From Pseudomonadota bacterium (lineage in GTDB: Bacteria > Pseudomonadota > Gammaproteobacteria > Burkholderiales > SG8-39): 64,000 bases of DNA. The stretch lies in NCBI GenBank assembly GCA_947455195.1, contig CANGMI010000002.1, positions 62,001 to 126,000 on the forward strand, given 5' to 3'. Shown piece after piece: positions 1 to 7,715 of the stretch. Within the stretch, counting starts at the first letter, position 1. Every line of letters begins with the position of its first letter. The notes beneath the pieces were generated by a model. It was not told the origin of the DNA. It searched no databases and saw nothing but the letters and a program-made list of their open reading frames with translations. The position numbers were made by a program, and so were the translations under genes.

Positions 1-814
1 CAGGGGCGCGTTCCTCGATGCGCTCACCCGCGACCGCCATCGCGGTCTGCGCACCCAGTTCGAAGCCCGCGAGGATCACGCGCGTGAAGTCAAGGCGAGC
101 CCAGGGCTGATCGCCACTGGTGCCCAGTCGCCGGGCCTCGGCGAGCGTGGCCGCGAGCAGTGCCCGGCGCTTCACGATGCCATCGAGCGCGAACGCAGCA
201 TGAGCGAGCGTCTGGACTTCGTCGGCCTGGGCGGCTACCGAGGCCGCCGTGGTGGGTCGATCGAGGGCCTGCGCAAGGGCATCGGGTTGCACGCTCAGTA
301 CCGCGAGGCCTGAACTTGCCCAGGCCTCGCGCCACAGTCGGCCGGCACTGGCGGGTTCGCCGAGTCCCGGCAGGTAGATCACCAGGGGAAGCAGCGGGGC
401 AGGTGCCTTCGTCGGGCTGAGGCCTGGCGCGAGTTCGGGTTTTCGTGCGGGGCTGACGGTTGGGGTCAGAAGGGTCAGTTGCACCGGTTCGTCGCGCACG
501 ACCCAGTTGAAGTCGCGGGCCGTGATCTCGCTCTGTTCCTGTGCCTGGTAGCCACGGCTGAGCGCCCGCGCCATGGCTTGTGCCTGAAGGCGTTCGCCGT
601 TGAAGGTGGCGCAGCCACCGGTCAGGAGGCTCGTCGCCAGTACGGATACGCTCAGTGCCAGACGCGTGGCGACAAGGCTGCCCGCACCCGTGACAGCACC
701 CGTGACAGCACGCGCGATGCGGTTCGTCGCACGGCTCGCCGCGGGGCCTGTCGCGACGCGTGGCAGCAGGCGAGGCAGCAGGCGAGGCAGCAGGCGAGGC
801 ATCCTCGAAGGCAT
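1..814 (-). CDS. Lipoprotein-like alpha/beta-hydrolase, C-terminus outside window
   Basis: Last visible gene of the Ton operon. Its ATG overlaps the exbD stop (TGATG at 812-816) and the frame stays open to the window edge, giving about 271 residues without a stop. Residues 7-19 are three LLPR repeats, residues 37-44 are AVTG twice, then a hydrophobic stretch ends at LLTGGC (Cys about 68), a weak lipobox. YLPGLG at about 147-152 resembles the oxyanion region of alpha/beta hydrolases. The nucleophile-elbow region reads AGFELGAQ (about 249-256), so Glu stands where GxSxG enzymes have Ser. The long arginine-rich N-terminus may mean a later start. Membrane anchoring and hydrolase fold are inference; catalytic activity is doubtful. 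Coupling to exbD suggests a role with the Ton uptake system. Confidence 0.6.
   Translation of the reverse strand, partial: MPSRMPRLLPRLLPRLLPRVATGPAASRATNRIARAVTGAVTGAGSLVATRLALSVSVLATSLLTGGCATFNGERLQAQAMARALSRGYQAQEQSEITARDFNWVVRDEPVQLTLLTPTVSPARKPELAPGLSPTKAPAPLLPLVIYLPGLGEPASAGRLWREAWASSGLAVLSVQPDALAQALDRPTTAASVAAQADEVQTLAHAAFALDGIVKRRALLAATLAEARRLGTSGDQPWARLDFTRVILAGFELGAQTAMAVAGERIEERAP
762..797. repeat. Three tandem 12-bp repeats inside a coding region
   Basis: The unit GGCAGCAGGCGA occurs three times without a break (762-773, 774-785, 786-797). On the minus strand it encodes LLPR repeats near the N-terminus of the hydrolase-like lipoprotein. A second 12-bp pair, ACCCGTGACAGC, lies at 686-697 and 698-709 in the same gene and encodes the AVTG repeat. 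Confidence 0.9.
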
Positions 815-1236
815 CAGCGCGCGAGACTCGGATCGGACACGAACCCGATGCGAACAAGCCCGTCCTTCGCCGCCATTGCCATCACCTCGGCGATGGCCTG
901 ATAGTGCGTATCGCGGTCCGCGCGAAGGTGCAGTTCGGGCACAGGATCGAGCTTCGATGCCGCTGTCATGCGAAGCGAAAGTTCATCGCGCTCGACCAGG
1001 GTGCCGTTCCAGAACAGGTGGCCCGCCGAATCGATGGCCAGCTGCACGTGCTGGGCGCGGGTCACGTTGGGTGTGCTGCTGGCCCTTGGCAGGTCGATCT
1101 TCACCGAATGGGTGAGGAGCGGGGCCGTGATGATGAAGATCACGAGCAGCACCAGCATCACGTCGATGAGCGGAATCATGTTGATGTCGGCCATGGGGCG
1201 CGATTCGCCCGATGGATTGAAGCTGCCGAAGGCCAT
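814..1236 (-). CDS. exbD: ExbD/TolR family biopolymer transport protein
   Basis: 140 residues, the usual ExbD length. An N-terminal cytoplasmic segment is followed by ADINMIPLIDVMLVLLVIF (about 17-35), the single membrane helix with the conserved Asp that takes part in proton-driven energy transfer to TonB. The rest is a periplasmic domain. The start chosen is the ATG at 1236, one base after the exbB stop; upstream in-frame codons lie inside exbB. With ExbB and TonB it would form the inner-membrane motor that powers the outer-membrane receptor encoded upstream. TolR is the alternative family member, but the tonB and receptor context favours ExbD. Confidence 0.92.
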   Translation of the reverse strand: MAFGSFNPSGESRPMADINMIPLIDVMLVLLVIFIITAPLLTHSVKIDLPRASSTPNVTRAQHVQLAIDSAGHLFWNGTLVERDELSLRMTAASKLDPVPELHLRADRDTHYQAIAEVMAMAAKDGLVRIGFVSDPSLAR

Positions 1237-1237
1237 G

Positions 1238-1945
1238 TCAGGCTCCCACGCCTTTCTCGTCGACCCGTGCACCGGTCGTGAGGAAGGCAAAGAGGTCGTG
1301 TGCGAAGGCGTCAAGGCGCGCCAGTGCCACGCGGTTGCTGCGGTTGATGGTGTTGTAGGCGAGTACGGCGGGTATGGCGACGGCAAGTCCGAGCGCGGTC
1401 ATGATGAGCGCTTCACCGACCGGGCCCGCTACCTTGTCGAGGGTGCCCTGACCGGTCATGCCGATGCTCACCAGCGCATGGTAGACGCCCCAGACCGTAC
1501 CGAACAGCCCCACGAAGGGCGCCGTGCTTCCCACGGACGCAAGGAGGGTGAGCCCTGCTTCTGCACGTGCGGTTTCCGCTTCCAGCGCCTGGCGCATCGC
1601 GCGGGTGAGAAATTCACCGGCCGAGCCCGCTTCACTCAGCCGGTCGGCGCCGTGCTGGCGGTGGTGCTCGATGGCCGTGAGGGCCTGCAAGGTGAGTTCC
1701 GAATAAGCATCATCGGCGCCGTCGCGGCGCAGGGCCTCGCCCACCGCGGCGAGAGAGGGCGCTGCCCAGAACATCGCGAGAAAGCGCTCGGCCCGTGCGC
1801 GGGCCGTGATGATCTGCAGCGCTCTCACCACGATGAAGTACCAGCTCGCGATCGACATGGCCGCCAGCACCACGATGGCCGCGCGGCTGACCGCATCGGT
1901 CTGGGCGAGAAAGGCAGCGATGCCCAGTGACTGGGTGGTTTCCAT
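1238..1945 (-). CDS. exbB: ExbB/TolQ family proton channel protein
   Basis: 235 residues of the MotA/TolQ/ExbB family. Three membrane helices can be seen: about 18-38, a second within LTLLASVGSTAPFVGLFGTV (about 128-150) and a third around GEALIMTALGLAVAIPAVL (about 173-195). The second and third helices carry the conserved Gly/Pro/Thr-rich signatures. The ATG at 1945 was chosen because the protein then begins METTQSLG directly before the first helix; a longer frame would add a non-homologous stretch. It sits 43 bp after tonB and one base before exbD, consistent with one transcript. It would supply the proton path of the Ton motor. Confidence 0.93.
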   Translation of the reverse strand: METTQSLGIAAFLAQTDAVSRAAIVVLAAMSIASWYFIVVRALQIITARARAERFLAMFWAAPSLAAVGEALRRDGADDAYSELTLQALTAIEHHRQHGADRLSEAGSAGEFLTRAMRQALEAETARAEAGLTLLASVGSTAPFVGLFGTVWGVYHALVSIGMTGQGTLDKVAGPVGEALIMTALGLAVAIPAVLAYNTINRSNRVALARLDAFAHDLFAFLTTGARVDEKGVGA

Positions 1946-1988
1946 GGTGTGCTCCTTGGGGGATTCTCGGACGTCTCGAAGGCGAGTT

Positions 1989-2690
1989 CTATTCGATGCG
2001 AAAGTCGATGGGAACGCTGACCGATGCGGCGACGGGCTTGTCACCCTGGCGTGCTGGCGTGAACTTCCAGCGAAGCACTTCGTCCTCCGCCGCGTGGTCG
2101 AGCCGTGGGTATCCACTGCTCGTGATGATCTCGACGCGCTCGACGCGTCCCTCCGCGGTCACGAAGACACGCAGCATCACGCGTCCCTGCTCGCCGCGTC
2201 GCATGGACGCCTGCGGGTAGCGGGGTTGCGGATTGTCCAGATAGGCAGCCTTCAGGTCTGGTGGCGTGATCGGCATCGGCGCCGGCGGCGGAGGCGTGGC
2301 GGGAGGCGCCGCAGCCACCGGGGCGGCTGCGCCGATCGGCGGCAGCGGTTGTGGCGAGGCGGGTGGCGGCGGTGCACTTGCCGGGCTTCGGGCATCGGCG
2401 GGCGCCGTGACGATGGGGGGATCCACCAGCGGGGGCGGTGTGGCTGGCGCAGGTGCCGGGGGTGGCTCCACTTTCGGACGAACCCTGGGCGGTTCCACCT
2501 TGGGCGGAGGTGGTGGTGCGACCTCGGGTGGCAGCACGTTCACCATGAGGGGAAGAACGTCCAGCAGCGCTTCGCGCACCACGCTCACCTGTAGGATCCA
2601 CCAGCCCATCGCCACGTGAGCGACAAGCACGAAGCCGAGCGCAATCCAGCGCTCGGATCCCTGGCGGGTTGATTGGCGGTAGGCTGCCAT
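1989..2690 (-). CDS. tonB: TonB energy-transducing protein
   Basis: 233 residues. One N-terminal membrane anchor (about 15-35), then a long Pro-rich periplasmic spacer (about 50-145) with PPPPPKVEPP and RVRPKVEPPP stretches, then a C-terminal TonB domain (about 150-233) containing YPQASMRRGEQGRVMLRVFV and WKFTPARQGDKPV. This is the standard TonB layout. The ATG at 2690 shares one base with the receptor stop (TGATG), so translation is probably coupled. The C-terminal domain should contact the TonB box of the receptor encoded just upstream. Confidence 0.94.
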   Translation of the reverse strand: MAAYRQSTRQGSERWIALGFVLVAHVAMGWWILQVSVVREALLDVLPLMVNVLPPEVAPPPPPKVEPPRVRPKVEPPPAPAPATPPPLVDPPIVTAPADARSPASAPPPPASPQPLPPIGAAAPVAAAPPATPPPPAPMPITPPDLKAAYLDNPQPRYPQASMRRGEQGRVMLRVFVTAEGRVERVEIITSSGYPRLDHAAEDEVLRWKFTPARQGDKPVAASVSVPIDFRIE

Positions 2691-4846
2691 CAGAAGCGCT
2701 TGTTGAGGGCAAGCAGGAAGGCACGACGGGCGCCGTACTGAGGGGCACCCACGCCCACCCCGGTGCCATCCCGCAGTTCGTAGACCTTGTCGAACACGTT
2801 CAGCACCGTGAAGCGCGCATCGACCGGGCCGATGCCTCCGACATCGAAGGCGCGGCGGACCGAGGCATTCACACGGGTATAGGCAGGCAGGTGGTCGCTG
2901 TTGGGTGTTGCACCCTCGGGGGTGCGTCGCAGGCCGGTGCCGAACACGGCATCGGTGCTCCAGATGGTCTTGCCCTGCTGCCACGCCAGACCCGAGGAGA
3001 GGGACCAGCGCTGGTCGTGGTCGACATAAATCCAGTTGCTGGCAAGCCAGGCGGTTTCGCTCGCGCCGAAGTTGAACTGCGCGGTTTCGATCTGGGTGGC
3101 CTTTGCGACGAGGTAGCCCGCGTTGAGCCAGGCCGAGACGTTGTCGTGCCGCCACGTCGCCGACAGATCGGTGCCGACCATGCGTCCACGCGCATAGTTG
3201 AAGCCCGAGAAGATGAGGGCCTGGCCGAACTGACCCTCATCCTGCAGGTGGCGTGCCTCGCGATACCAGGCATCGAGGCCCACGGTGAGTTCCCGGCTTG
3301 CCTGGTGCGAGATGCCGGCGTCGTAGTAGTGGCTGCGCTCGGCACGCAGGGGCGCATTGCCGGTGCCCGGCAGGGCATTGGTCGTGCCCTGGTAGAGCGC
3401 CACCGAGGTGCTGTCGATCTTCTCGGTCGCGGGCGGCGTGAAGTAGCGCGCGTAGCCTGCATGCAGACGGGTTCCGGGGGCGAGTTCGTACACCAGCCCC
3501 AGTCGAGGGCTCAGTTGATGCTCGTTCAGGGCTGCGCTCACCCAGTCGAGGCGGGCGCCATAGTTCACGGTGAGTGCGCGGGTCGCCCTCCATTCGTCCT
3601 GAAGGTAGAGGCCGGCCGACTGGCTGGTAGCCCTGTGGTTGTCTTCGATCCCGAGCGGGGTGTCGCTCGTCTGATTGCCATCGATGTCGGCTGGAAAGGC
3701 GAGGGCGCTCGAGAGCGTGCTGTAGCGAACCGTGCTGGCGATGAGGCCGGCCTTGAGCGTGTGGCTGCGGTCGAGCCTCCAGCTCCCGTCGGCCTGGACG
3801 CCGGTGGTGTCGTTGGCCCGACTCACGCGCGAGGCGACGCCGTTGTAGGTGAGGTCACCGGTCAGGTCGGGAAAATAGTCGATCGCGCTGTAGCGGTGAA
3901 AGAGCGCGACCTGAGTCTCATCTTCGCCGCGCGAGCGCTGCCAGGCCAGGCTCTGGAAGCTGCCGGTCTCGCGCTGGCGTGCTCCAATGTCGATCGAGGC
4001 TGGTGGGGTCGCGCCGGCCAGGTTCCAGGCGGGATTGACACCGGGGCGGGTGGGTATCTGGAACCGGTTGTTCGAGGCACCGAAGAGGAGTGACAGTCGA
4101 CTGTCCTGGTCGAGCGCGAACGACAGGTAACCGAAGCCCTTCGCCAGGTTGGCCCGGTTGTGGGTCGGATTGACCTGGGGCGAGGGTGCCTCGATACCGA
4201 GGTTGCTGCGATTGAACGAGCCTGAGAAGAACCAGGCGAGGGGGCCGCTCTGGCCGCTGGTGTCGATGCCGGCTTCGCGATGGTCGCGACTGCCCGCAAT
4301 GAGGCCCAGGTTGCTCTCGCGGGCAAATTCGCCGTCACGGGTGCGGATGTCGACCACACCGGCCGTGCGCATGCCGAACTGTGCCGGCAGCGCGCCTGTG
4401 AGCACGTTGATTTCGCTGGCGATGCGGGTGTCGAGCGCCTGTCCGAAGCCCGAGATGGCATCAGGCAGGATGATGCCGTTGATGCGGTACTGCAGGTTGC
4501 CGTGAGCACCGCGCAGGTGGATGCCACCGAAGGAATCCTGTGCCACGCCGGGCGTGCGCACCAGCACTTCGTTGAGGGGGGTGGCCGAGCCCATCGGCAG
4601 GTTGTCGATGTCCTTGCGATCGAAGCGGAATGCACTGGCCCCGACGCTCGGGTCAACGGCATTGCGCGCGCCGTTCAGGCGGTTGCCGATGACCTGCACT
4701 GCATCGAGCGTGGCGTCGGGCGCCCCGGCGGGTACGGATGCCGGGTTCGATAACGGGTTGGATGCCGAGGCTTGCGCGAGTGCGAGACAGGGCGCCGTCA
4801 GTAGCGGAGCCAGCGTGAAAAGCGGCGACTTCGATCGTGAAACCAT
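2690..4846 (-). CDS. TonB-dependent outer-membrane receptor
   Basis: 718 residues. A signal peptide (about 1-26, ending ALAQA) is followed by a TonB-box-like DAVQVIG, a plug domain (about 60-180, with LNEVLVRTPGVAQDSFGGIH and LRGAHGNLQYRINGI), and a beta-barrel ending ALNKRF, whose C-terminal Phe is the normal outer-membrane assembly signal. The ATG at 4846 begins the signal peptide. It shares an operon with tonB, exbB and exbD, so it likely has a dedicated motor. No siderophore, cobalamin or haem gene lies next to it and no Fur-like site was recognised, so the ligand is unknown. Confidence 0.93.
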   Translation of the reverse strand: MVSRSKSPLFTLAPLLTAPCLALAQASASNPLSNPASVPAGAPDATLDAVQVIGNRLNGARNAVDPSVGASAFRFDRKDIDNLPMGSATPLNEVLVRTPGVAQDSFGGIHLRGAHGNLQYRINGIILPDAISGFGQALDTRIASEINVLTGALPAQFGMRTAGVVDIRTRDGEFARESNLGLIAGSRDHREAGIDTSGQSGPLAWFFSGSFNRSNLGIEAPSPQVNPTHNRANLAKGFGYLSFALDQDSRLSLLFGASNNRFQIPTRPGVNPAWNLAGATPPASIDIGARQRETGSFQSLAWQRSRGEDETQVALFHRYSAIDYFPDLTGDLTYNGVASRVSRANDTTGVQADGSWRLDRSHTLKAGLIASTVRYSTLSSALAFPADIDGNQTSDTPLGIEDNHRATSQSAGLYLQDEWRATRALTVNYGARLDWVSAALNEHQLSPRLGLVYELAPGTRLHAGYARYFTPPATEKIDSTSVALYQGTTNALPGTGNAPLRAERSHYYDAGISHQASRELTVGLDAWYREARHLQDEGQFGQALIFSGFNYARGRMVGTDLSATWRHDNVSAWLNAGYLVAKATQIETAQFNFGASETAWLASNWIYVDHDQRWSLSSGLAWQQGKTIWSTDAVFGTGLRRTPEGATPNSDHLPAYTRVNASVRRAFDVGGIGPVDARFTVLNVFDKVYELRDGTGVGVGAPQYGARRAFLLALNKRF

Positions 4847-4919
4847 GGGTTCCCCAGCGGAACGTGTGCAGTCCATCGCGCGGTGGCGCGTGAGGCAGCA
4901 CCCATCGCGCGCGCGTCGG

Positions 4920-5384
4920 TCAGGCGGCTGGGGAGGTGGGCGGATCGCGGCCGCGTCGCAGCGGCAGGTCGGTGGGGGTGTCGGCTGCCGGCGTTTCGGT
5001 GGCCGTTGCTTCGGCCAGGAGGCTCGCCTGCCAGTCAGGTACATCCATGCCGATGGCATCCGCCATGTGCGCGACGACAAGGCAGGCTTCGCACGTGCCG
5101 CCCGACAGGGGGAGGCCGGTACGACCACTGTTGCCGTTGCCGGCGTCAGTGGCCGTGGTCATGGCCGGCGCCATGGCGGTCGATCGGGCCGGGTCGACCG
5201 AGGCGAGTGCGCGCGCCGGGGTGACCTCGGCGACGCTCCCCCCCGCCAGAGGTCGGTCAGCAGCATTTCGAAGGAGGTGCGTCAGTTCATGCGTCAGCGC
5301 TGCCGATTGCGCCAGCAGGAGCGCGAGCGGCAGCAGTGCGCCGAGGAGCAGTCGAGCGAGACGATGATGGGCTGAACGGATCAT
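4920..5384 (-). CDS. Small secreted or membrane-anchored His/Cys protein, DUF2946-like
   Basis: 154 residues, first gene of the Ton operon, 73 bp upstream of the receptor. Residues 8-28 form a strongly hydrophobic signal or anchor segment. It is followed by a histidine pattern (THELTHLLRN) and later a Cys pair in GTCEACLVVAHM. Such proteins, loosely like DUF2946, often sit beside TonB receptors and are suspected, not shown, to handle metal. The C-terminus is low-complexity (Ala, Thr, Pro, Arg). The family match is by overall pattern only, so the name is tentative; the coding call is supported by the leader and operon position. Confidence 0.6.
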   Translation of the reverse strand: MIRSAHHRLARLLLGALLPLALLLAQSAALTHELTHLLRNAADRPLAGGSVAEVTPARALASVDPARSTAMAPAMTTATDAGNGNSGRTGLPLSGGTCEACLVVAHMADAIGMDVPDWQASLLAEATATETPAADTPTDLPLRRGRDPPTSPAA

Positions 5385-5704
5385 GGCACCCGCAGGGAAG
5401 CGACGGGGACGAAAGCCCCATCGTCATGACCGGGATGATACAGGAAGGCGATGACGTCCCTGTCGATCGTCTCTGGGGTCGTGGGCTTGCACCGCAGAGA
5501 GGGACCCATGCCCGCCGGATATCGGCCCATGCCCTCCGGACGCCGACCCGTGCCCTCCCGGCGTCGGCCCATGCCCTCCGGGCGTCGGCCCATGCCCTCC
5601 GGGCGTCGGCCCATGCCCTCCGGGCGTCGACCGATGCCCCGACAGGCATTGACGCGTGTGCCTTGCCCGGCGAGACTCACCCGATCGTCCGCGCAACCGC
5701 TATC
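5385..5704. other. Divergent intergenic region with a minisatellite
   Basis: 320 bp between the Ton operon (minus) and mnmC (plus). It holds a 21-bp tandem repeat (5508-5633). No convincing -35/-10 pair was found: TATCAT on the minus strand near 5436-5441 could be a -10 for the Ton operon, but no good -35 lies at the right distance. All six frames stay open through the repeat because its unit is a multiple of three, which produces several false reading frames here. Confidence 0.7.
5508..5633. repeat. Six 21-bp tandem repeats (minisatellite)
   Basis: Units start at 5508, 5529, 5550, 5571, 5592 and 5613, and a partial seventh starts at 5634. The consensus is ATGCCCTCCGGGCGTCGGCC plus C. The last three full units are nearly identical while the first three have drifted, suggesting recent expansion at the mnmC-proximal side. 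Length is a multiple of three, so copy changes would not alter a frame crossing it. Confidence 0.95.
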
Positions 5705-7711
5705 GTGCATCCCTCAGGCCGCATCACACCCACGACACTGACGCTCGACGCGCAGGGAACGCCCTGGTCGGCGCGTCACGGCGACGTGTATCACAGCCGT
5801 GCCGGGGGCTTCGAGCAGGCACGCGCGGTGTTCCTCGCGGGCAACGGGCTGCCCGGGCGCTGGGCGGGTCTTCGCCAGTTCACCATCGTCGAAACCGGGT
5901 TCGGCCTCGGCACGAATTTTCTCGCGACCTGGCGGGCCTGGCGGGCCGATCCGGCCCGACCCGGGCGTCTCGACATGGTGTCGATCGAGGCGAGTCCTTT
6001 CAGTGCCGACGATCTCCTCAAGTGGCATGCCGAGGGCACCGAGGGACATGACCAGGCGCTGGCGCTCGCGCGCGCCTGGCCCATGCCGCTGGCTGGCATC
6101 CATCGGCTCGAGTTCGAGGAAGGGCGGGTGGTGCTCACGCTCGTGCTGGGTGAATTCAGTGCGGCCGCCGCGCGCTTGAGGTTGCGCGCCGATGCCTTCT
6201 TCCTGGATGGATTCGCGCCCTCGCGCAACCCCGATGGCTGGTCGCTGCCCCTCATTCGGGCGCTGGCGCGTATTGCCGCGGGTCCCGAGGGGCCCGCGGG
6301 GTCTGCGACGGCAGCCACCTACACCACCGCTCGACAGGTGGTCGATCATCTGACCCAGGCCGGTTTCGAGGTGAGGCGCGCGCCGGGCTTCGGCGGCAAG
6401 CGCGAGCGGCTCGAGGCGTGCTTTGCACCGCGCTACGTGGTGAGGCGACGCGGGCCGCCACCGGCACCGGTGTGGCCGCGGCGTGACGCGATCGTGGTCG
6501 GGGCCGGCATTGCCGGTCTTGCCTGTGCCGATCGGCTGGCCGCGCGGGGCTGGCGGGTGACCCTCGTCGATGCAGGGAGCGCGCCGCTGGCCGGTGCGAG
6601 CGGACTGCCGCTGGGCGCCTTTCATCCGGTGATCGCGCGCGACGAGAGTCGTCTCGCGCGCTTCACCCGTGCCGGCTTCCTCTGGCAAGAGGTGCATGCG
6701 AGTGCGGTTGCGCGGATCGCGTGCGGGCATCTTGATCTTGCGACCGATGACGCAGTGGCGGCGGCCGAAGCCGCCACGATGGATGCGTTGGCTTTTCCCC
6801 CGGGCTTCGCCCGCTGGGTCGATGCCGGTGAGGCAAGTGACAGGGTCGGGCAACCCATGCCGCGTGGTGGTGTCTTCTATCCGACGGCGGGATGCATCCG
6901 GCCATCCGAGTGGTGTCGCGATATCCTGCAGCGTCATGCAGCGGCGCTCACCTTCATCGGGTCTGTCGAGGCGCGGCGTCTCGATCGGGTGAATGGAGGC
7001 TGGCTTCTGAGCGATGCGAAGGGGCGTTCGATCGCGGTCGCCCCCGTCGTGGTGATCGCGACCGGGGCGGGGCTCGCAGCGGGCGATGCGATGACCGAAG
7101 GGGCGCCGTGTCTTGGCGAGGGCGGGTCGCTCGGCTTGCAGGTGGAGCCGGTGCGAGGGCAACTGACCGCGCTGGCAGCCCGGGGCGATGTGGCATCCCT
7201 GAGGGCGCCCGACACGGCAGTGGGTGGCGATGGACATTGTCTGCCGGCCGTCGACGGGCAGGTATGGGTCGGTGCCACCTATGCCCGGGAGAACGCATCG
7301 CTTTCGCCTCGTCTTGCCGATGATGAAGCCAATCGGCATCGCCTCGACCGGTTGCTGCCGCAGGCCGGTGCATCCGGCGCGCGCATCCTCGATCGTTTCG
7401 TCGGGTTTCGCGCTGTCGCTGCCGACCGGATGCCGCTGGCAGGCGCCGTACCCGATCTCGATCGTCTCGCGGCCGACCCGGCCGCGTGGCGCGGTGCGCA
7501 TCTGCCGGACCTGCCCCGGCAAGAGGGCCTCTTTGCCTGCACGGCCATGGCGTCGCGCGGACTCACCTGGGCAGGCATCGCGGCCGAGACGGTGGCAAGC
7601 CTCATCGAGGGCGAACCCCTGCCGATCGAATCGGATCTTGCCGATGCCATCGATCCGGCACGTCGCGTGCTCGATCAGTTGCGCCGCGGCCAGTTCGCGC
7701 GCGGACGCTGA
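5705..7711 (+). CDS. mnmC: Bifunctional tRNA 5-methylaminomethyl-2-thiouridine biosynthesis protein MnmC
   Basis: About 668 residues with both MnmC halves. The N-terminal methyltransferase domain (about 1-250) has ITPTTLTLD, GDVYHS and FLDGFAPSRNPDGW (about 165-178). The C-terminal FAD oxidoreductase domain starts with VVGAGIAGLACADRLA (about 263-278). The enzyme removes the carboxymethyl group from cmnm5U34 and methylates the product to mnm5U in tRNA wobble positions. The GTG at 5705 gives the usual family length and a start just before the first conserved segment, but no good ribosome site precedes it. The frame is open back to an ATG at 5336 through the 21-bp repeat, so a longer N-terminus cannot be excluded. 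Confidence 0.93.
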   Translation: MHPSGRITPTTLTLDAQGTPWSARHGDVYHSRAGGFEQARAVFLAGNGLPGRWAGLRQFTIVETGFGLGTNFLATWRAWRADPARPGRLDMVSIEASPFSADDLLKWHAEGTEGHDQALALARAWPMPLAGIHRLEFEEGRVVLTLVLGEFSAAAARLRLRADAFFLDGFAPSRNPDGWSLPLIRALARIAAGPEGPAGSATAATYTTARQVVDHLTQAGFEVRRAPGFGGKRERLEACFAPRYVVRRRGPPPAPVWPRRDAIVVGAGIAGLACADRLAARGWRVTLVDAGSAPLAGASGLPLGAFHPVIARDESRLARFTRAGFLWQEVHASAVARIACGHLDLATDDAVAAAEAATMDALAFPPGFARWVDAGEASDRVGQPMPRGGVFYPTAGCIRPSEWCRDILQRHAAALTFIGSVEARRLDRVNGGWLLSDAKGRSIAVAPVVVIATGAGLAAGDAMTEGAPCLGEGGSLGLQVEPVRGQLTALAARGDVASLRAPDTAVGGDGHCLPAVDGQVWVGATYARENASLSPRLADDEANRHRLDRLLPQAGASGARILDRFVGFRAVAADRMPLAGAVPDLDRLAADPAAWRGAHLPDLPRQEGLFACTAMASRGLTWAGIAAETVASLIEGEPLPIESDLADAIDPARRVLDQLRRGQFARGR

Positions 7712-7715
7712 GTCG

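Noticed and set aside
90-857. A 255-codon minus-strand frame rich in Arg/Pro/Ala
   Set aside because: It has no family signal and overlaps exbD out of frame. The neighbouring minus frame from 814 has a leader, YLPGLG and a hydrolase-like elbow, and its start overlaps the exbD stop.
2669-4093. Long plus-strand frame opposite the receptor gene
   Set aside because: It mirrors the codon bias of the minus-strand receptor, shows no domain and no leader. The same holds for the other long frames opposite the Bug and monooxygenase genes.
5508-5633. CRISPR-like array
   Set aside because: Units are adjacent 21-mers with no spacers, and no cas gene is present.
5336-5704. N-terminal extension of MnmC through the 21-bp repeat
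   Set aside because: The translated extension is low-complexity and repeat-driven, and the family starts near 5705. Kept as a possibility in the mnmC entry only.
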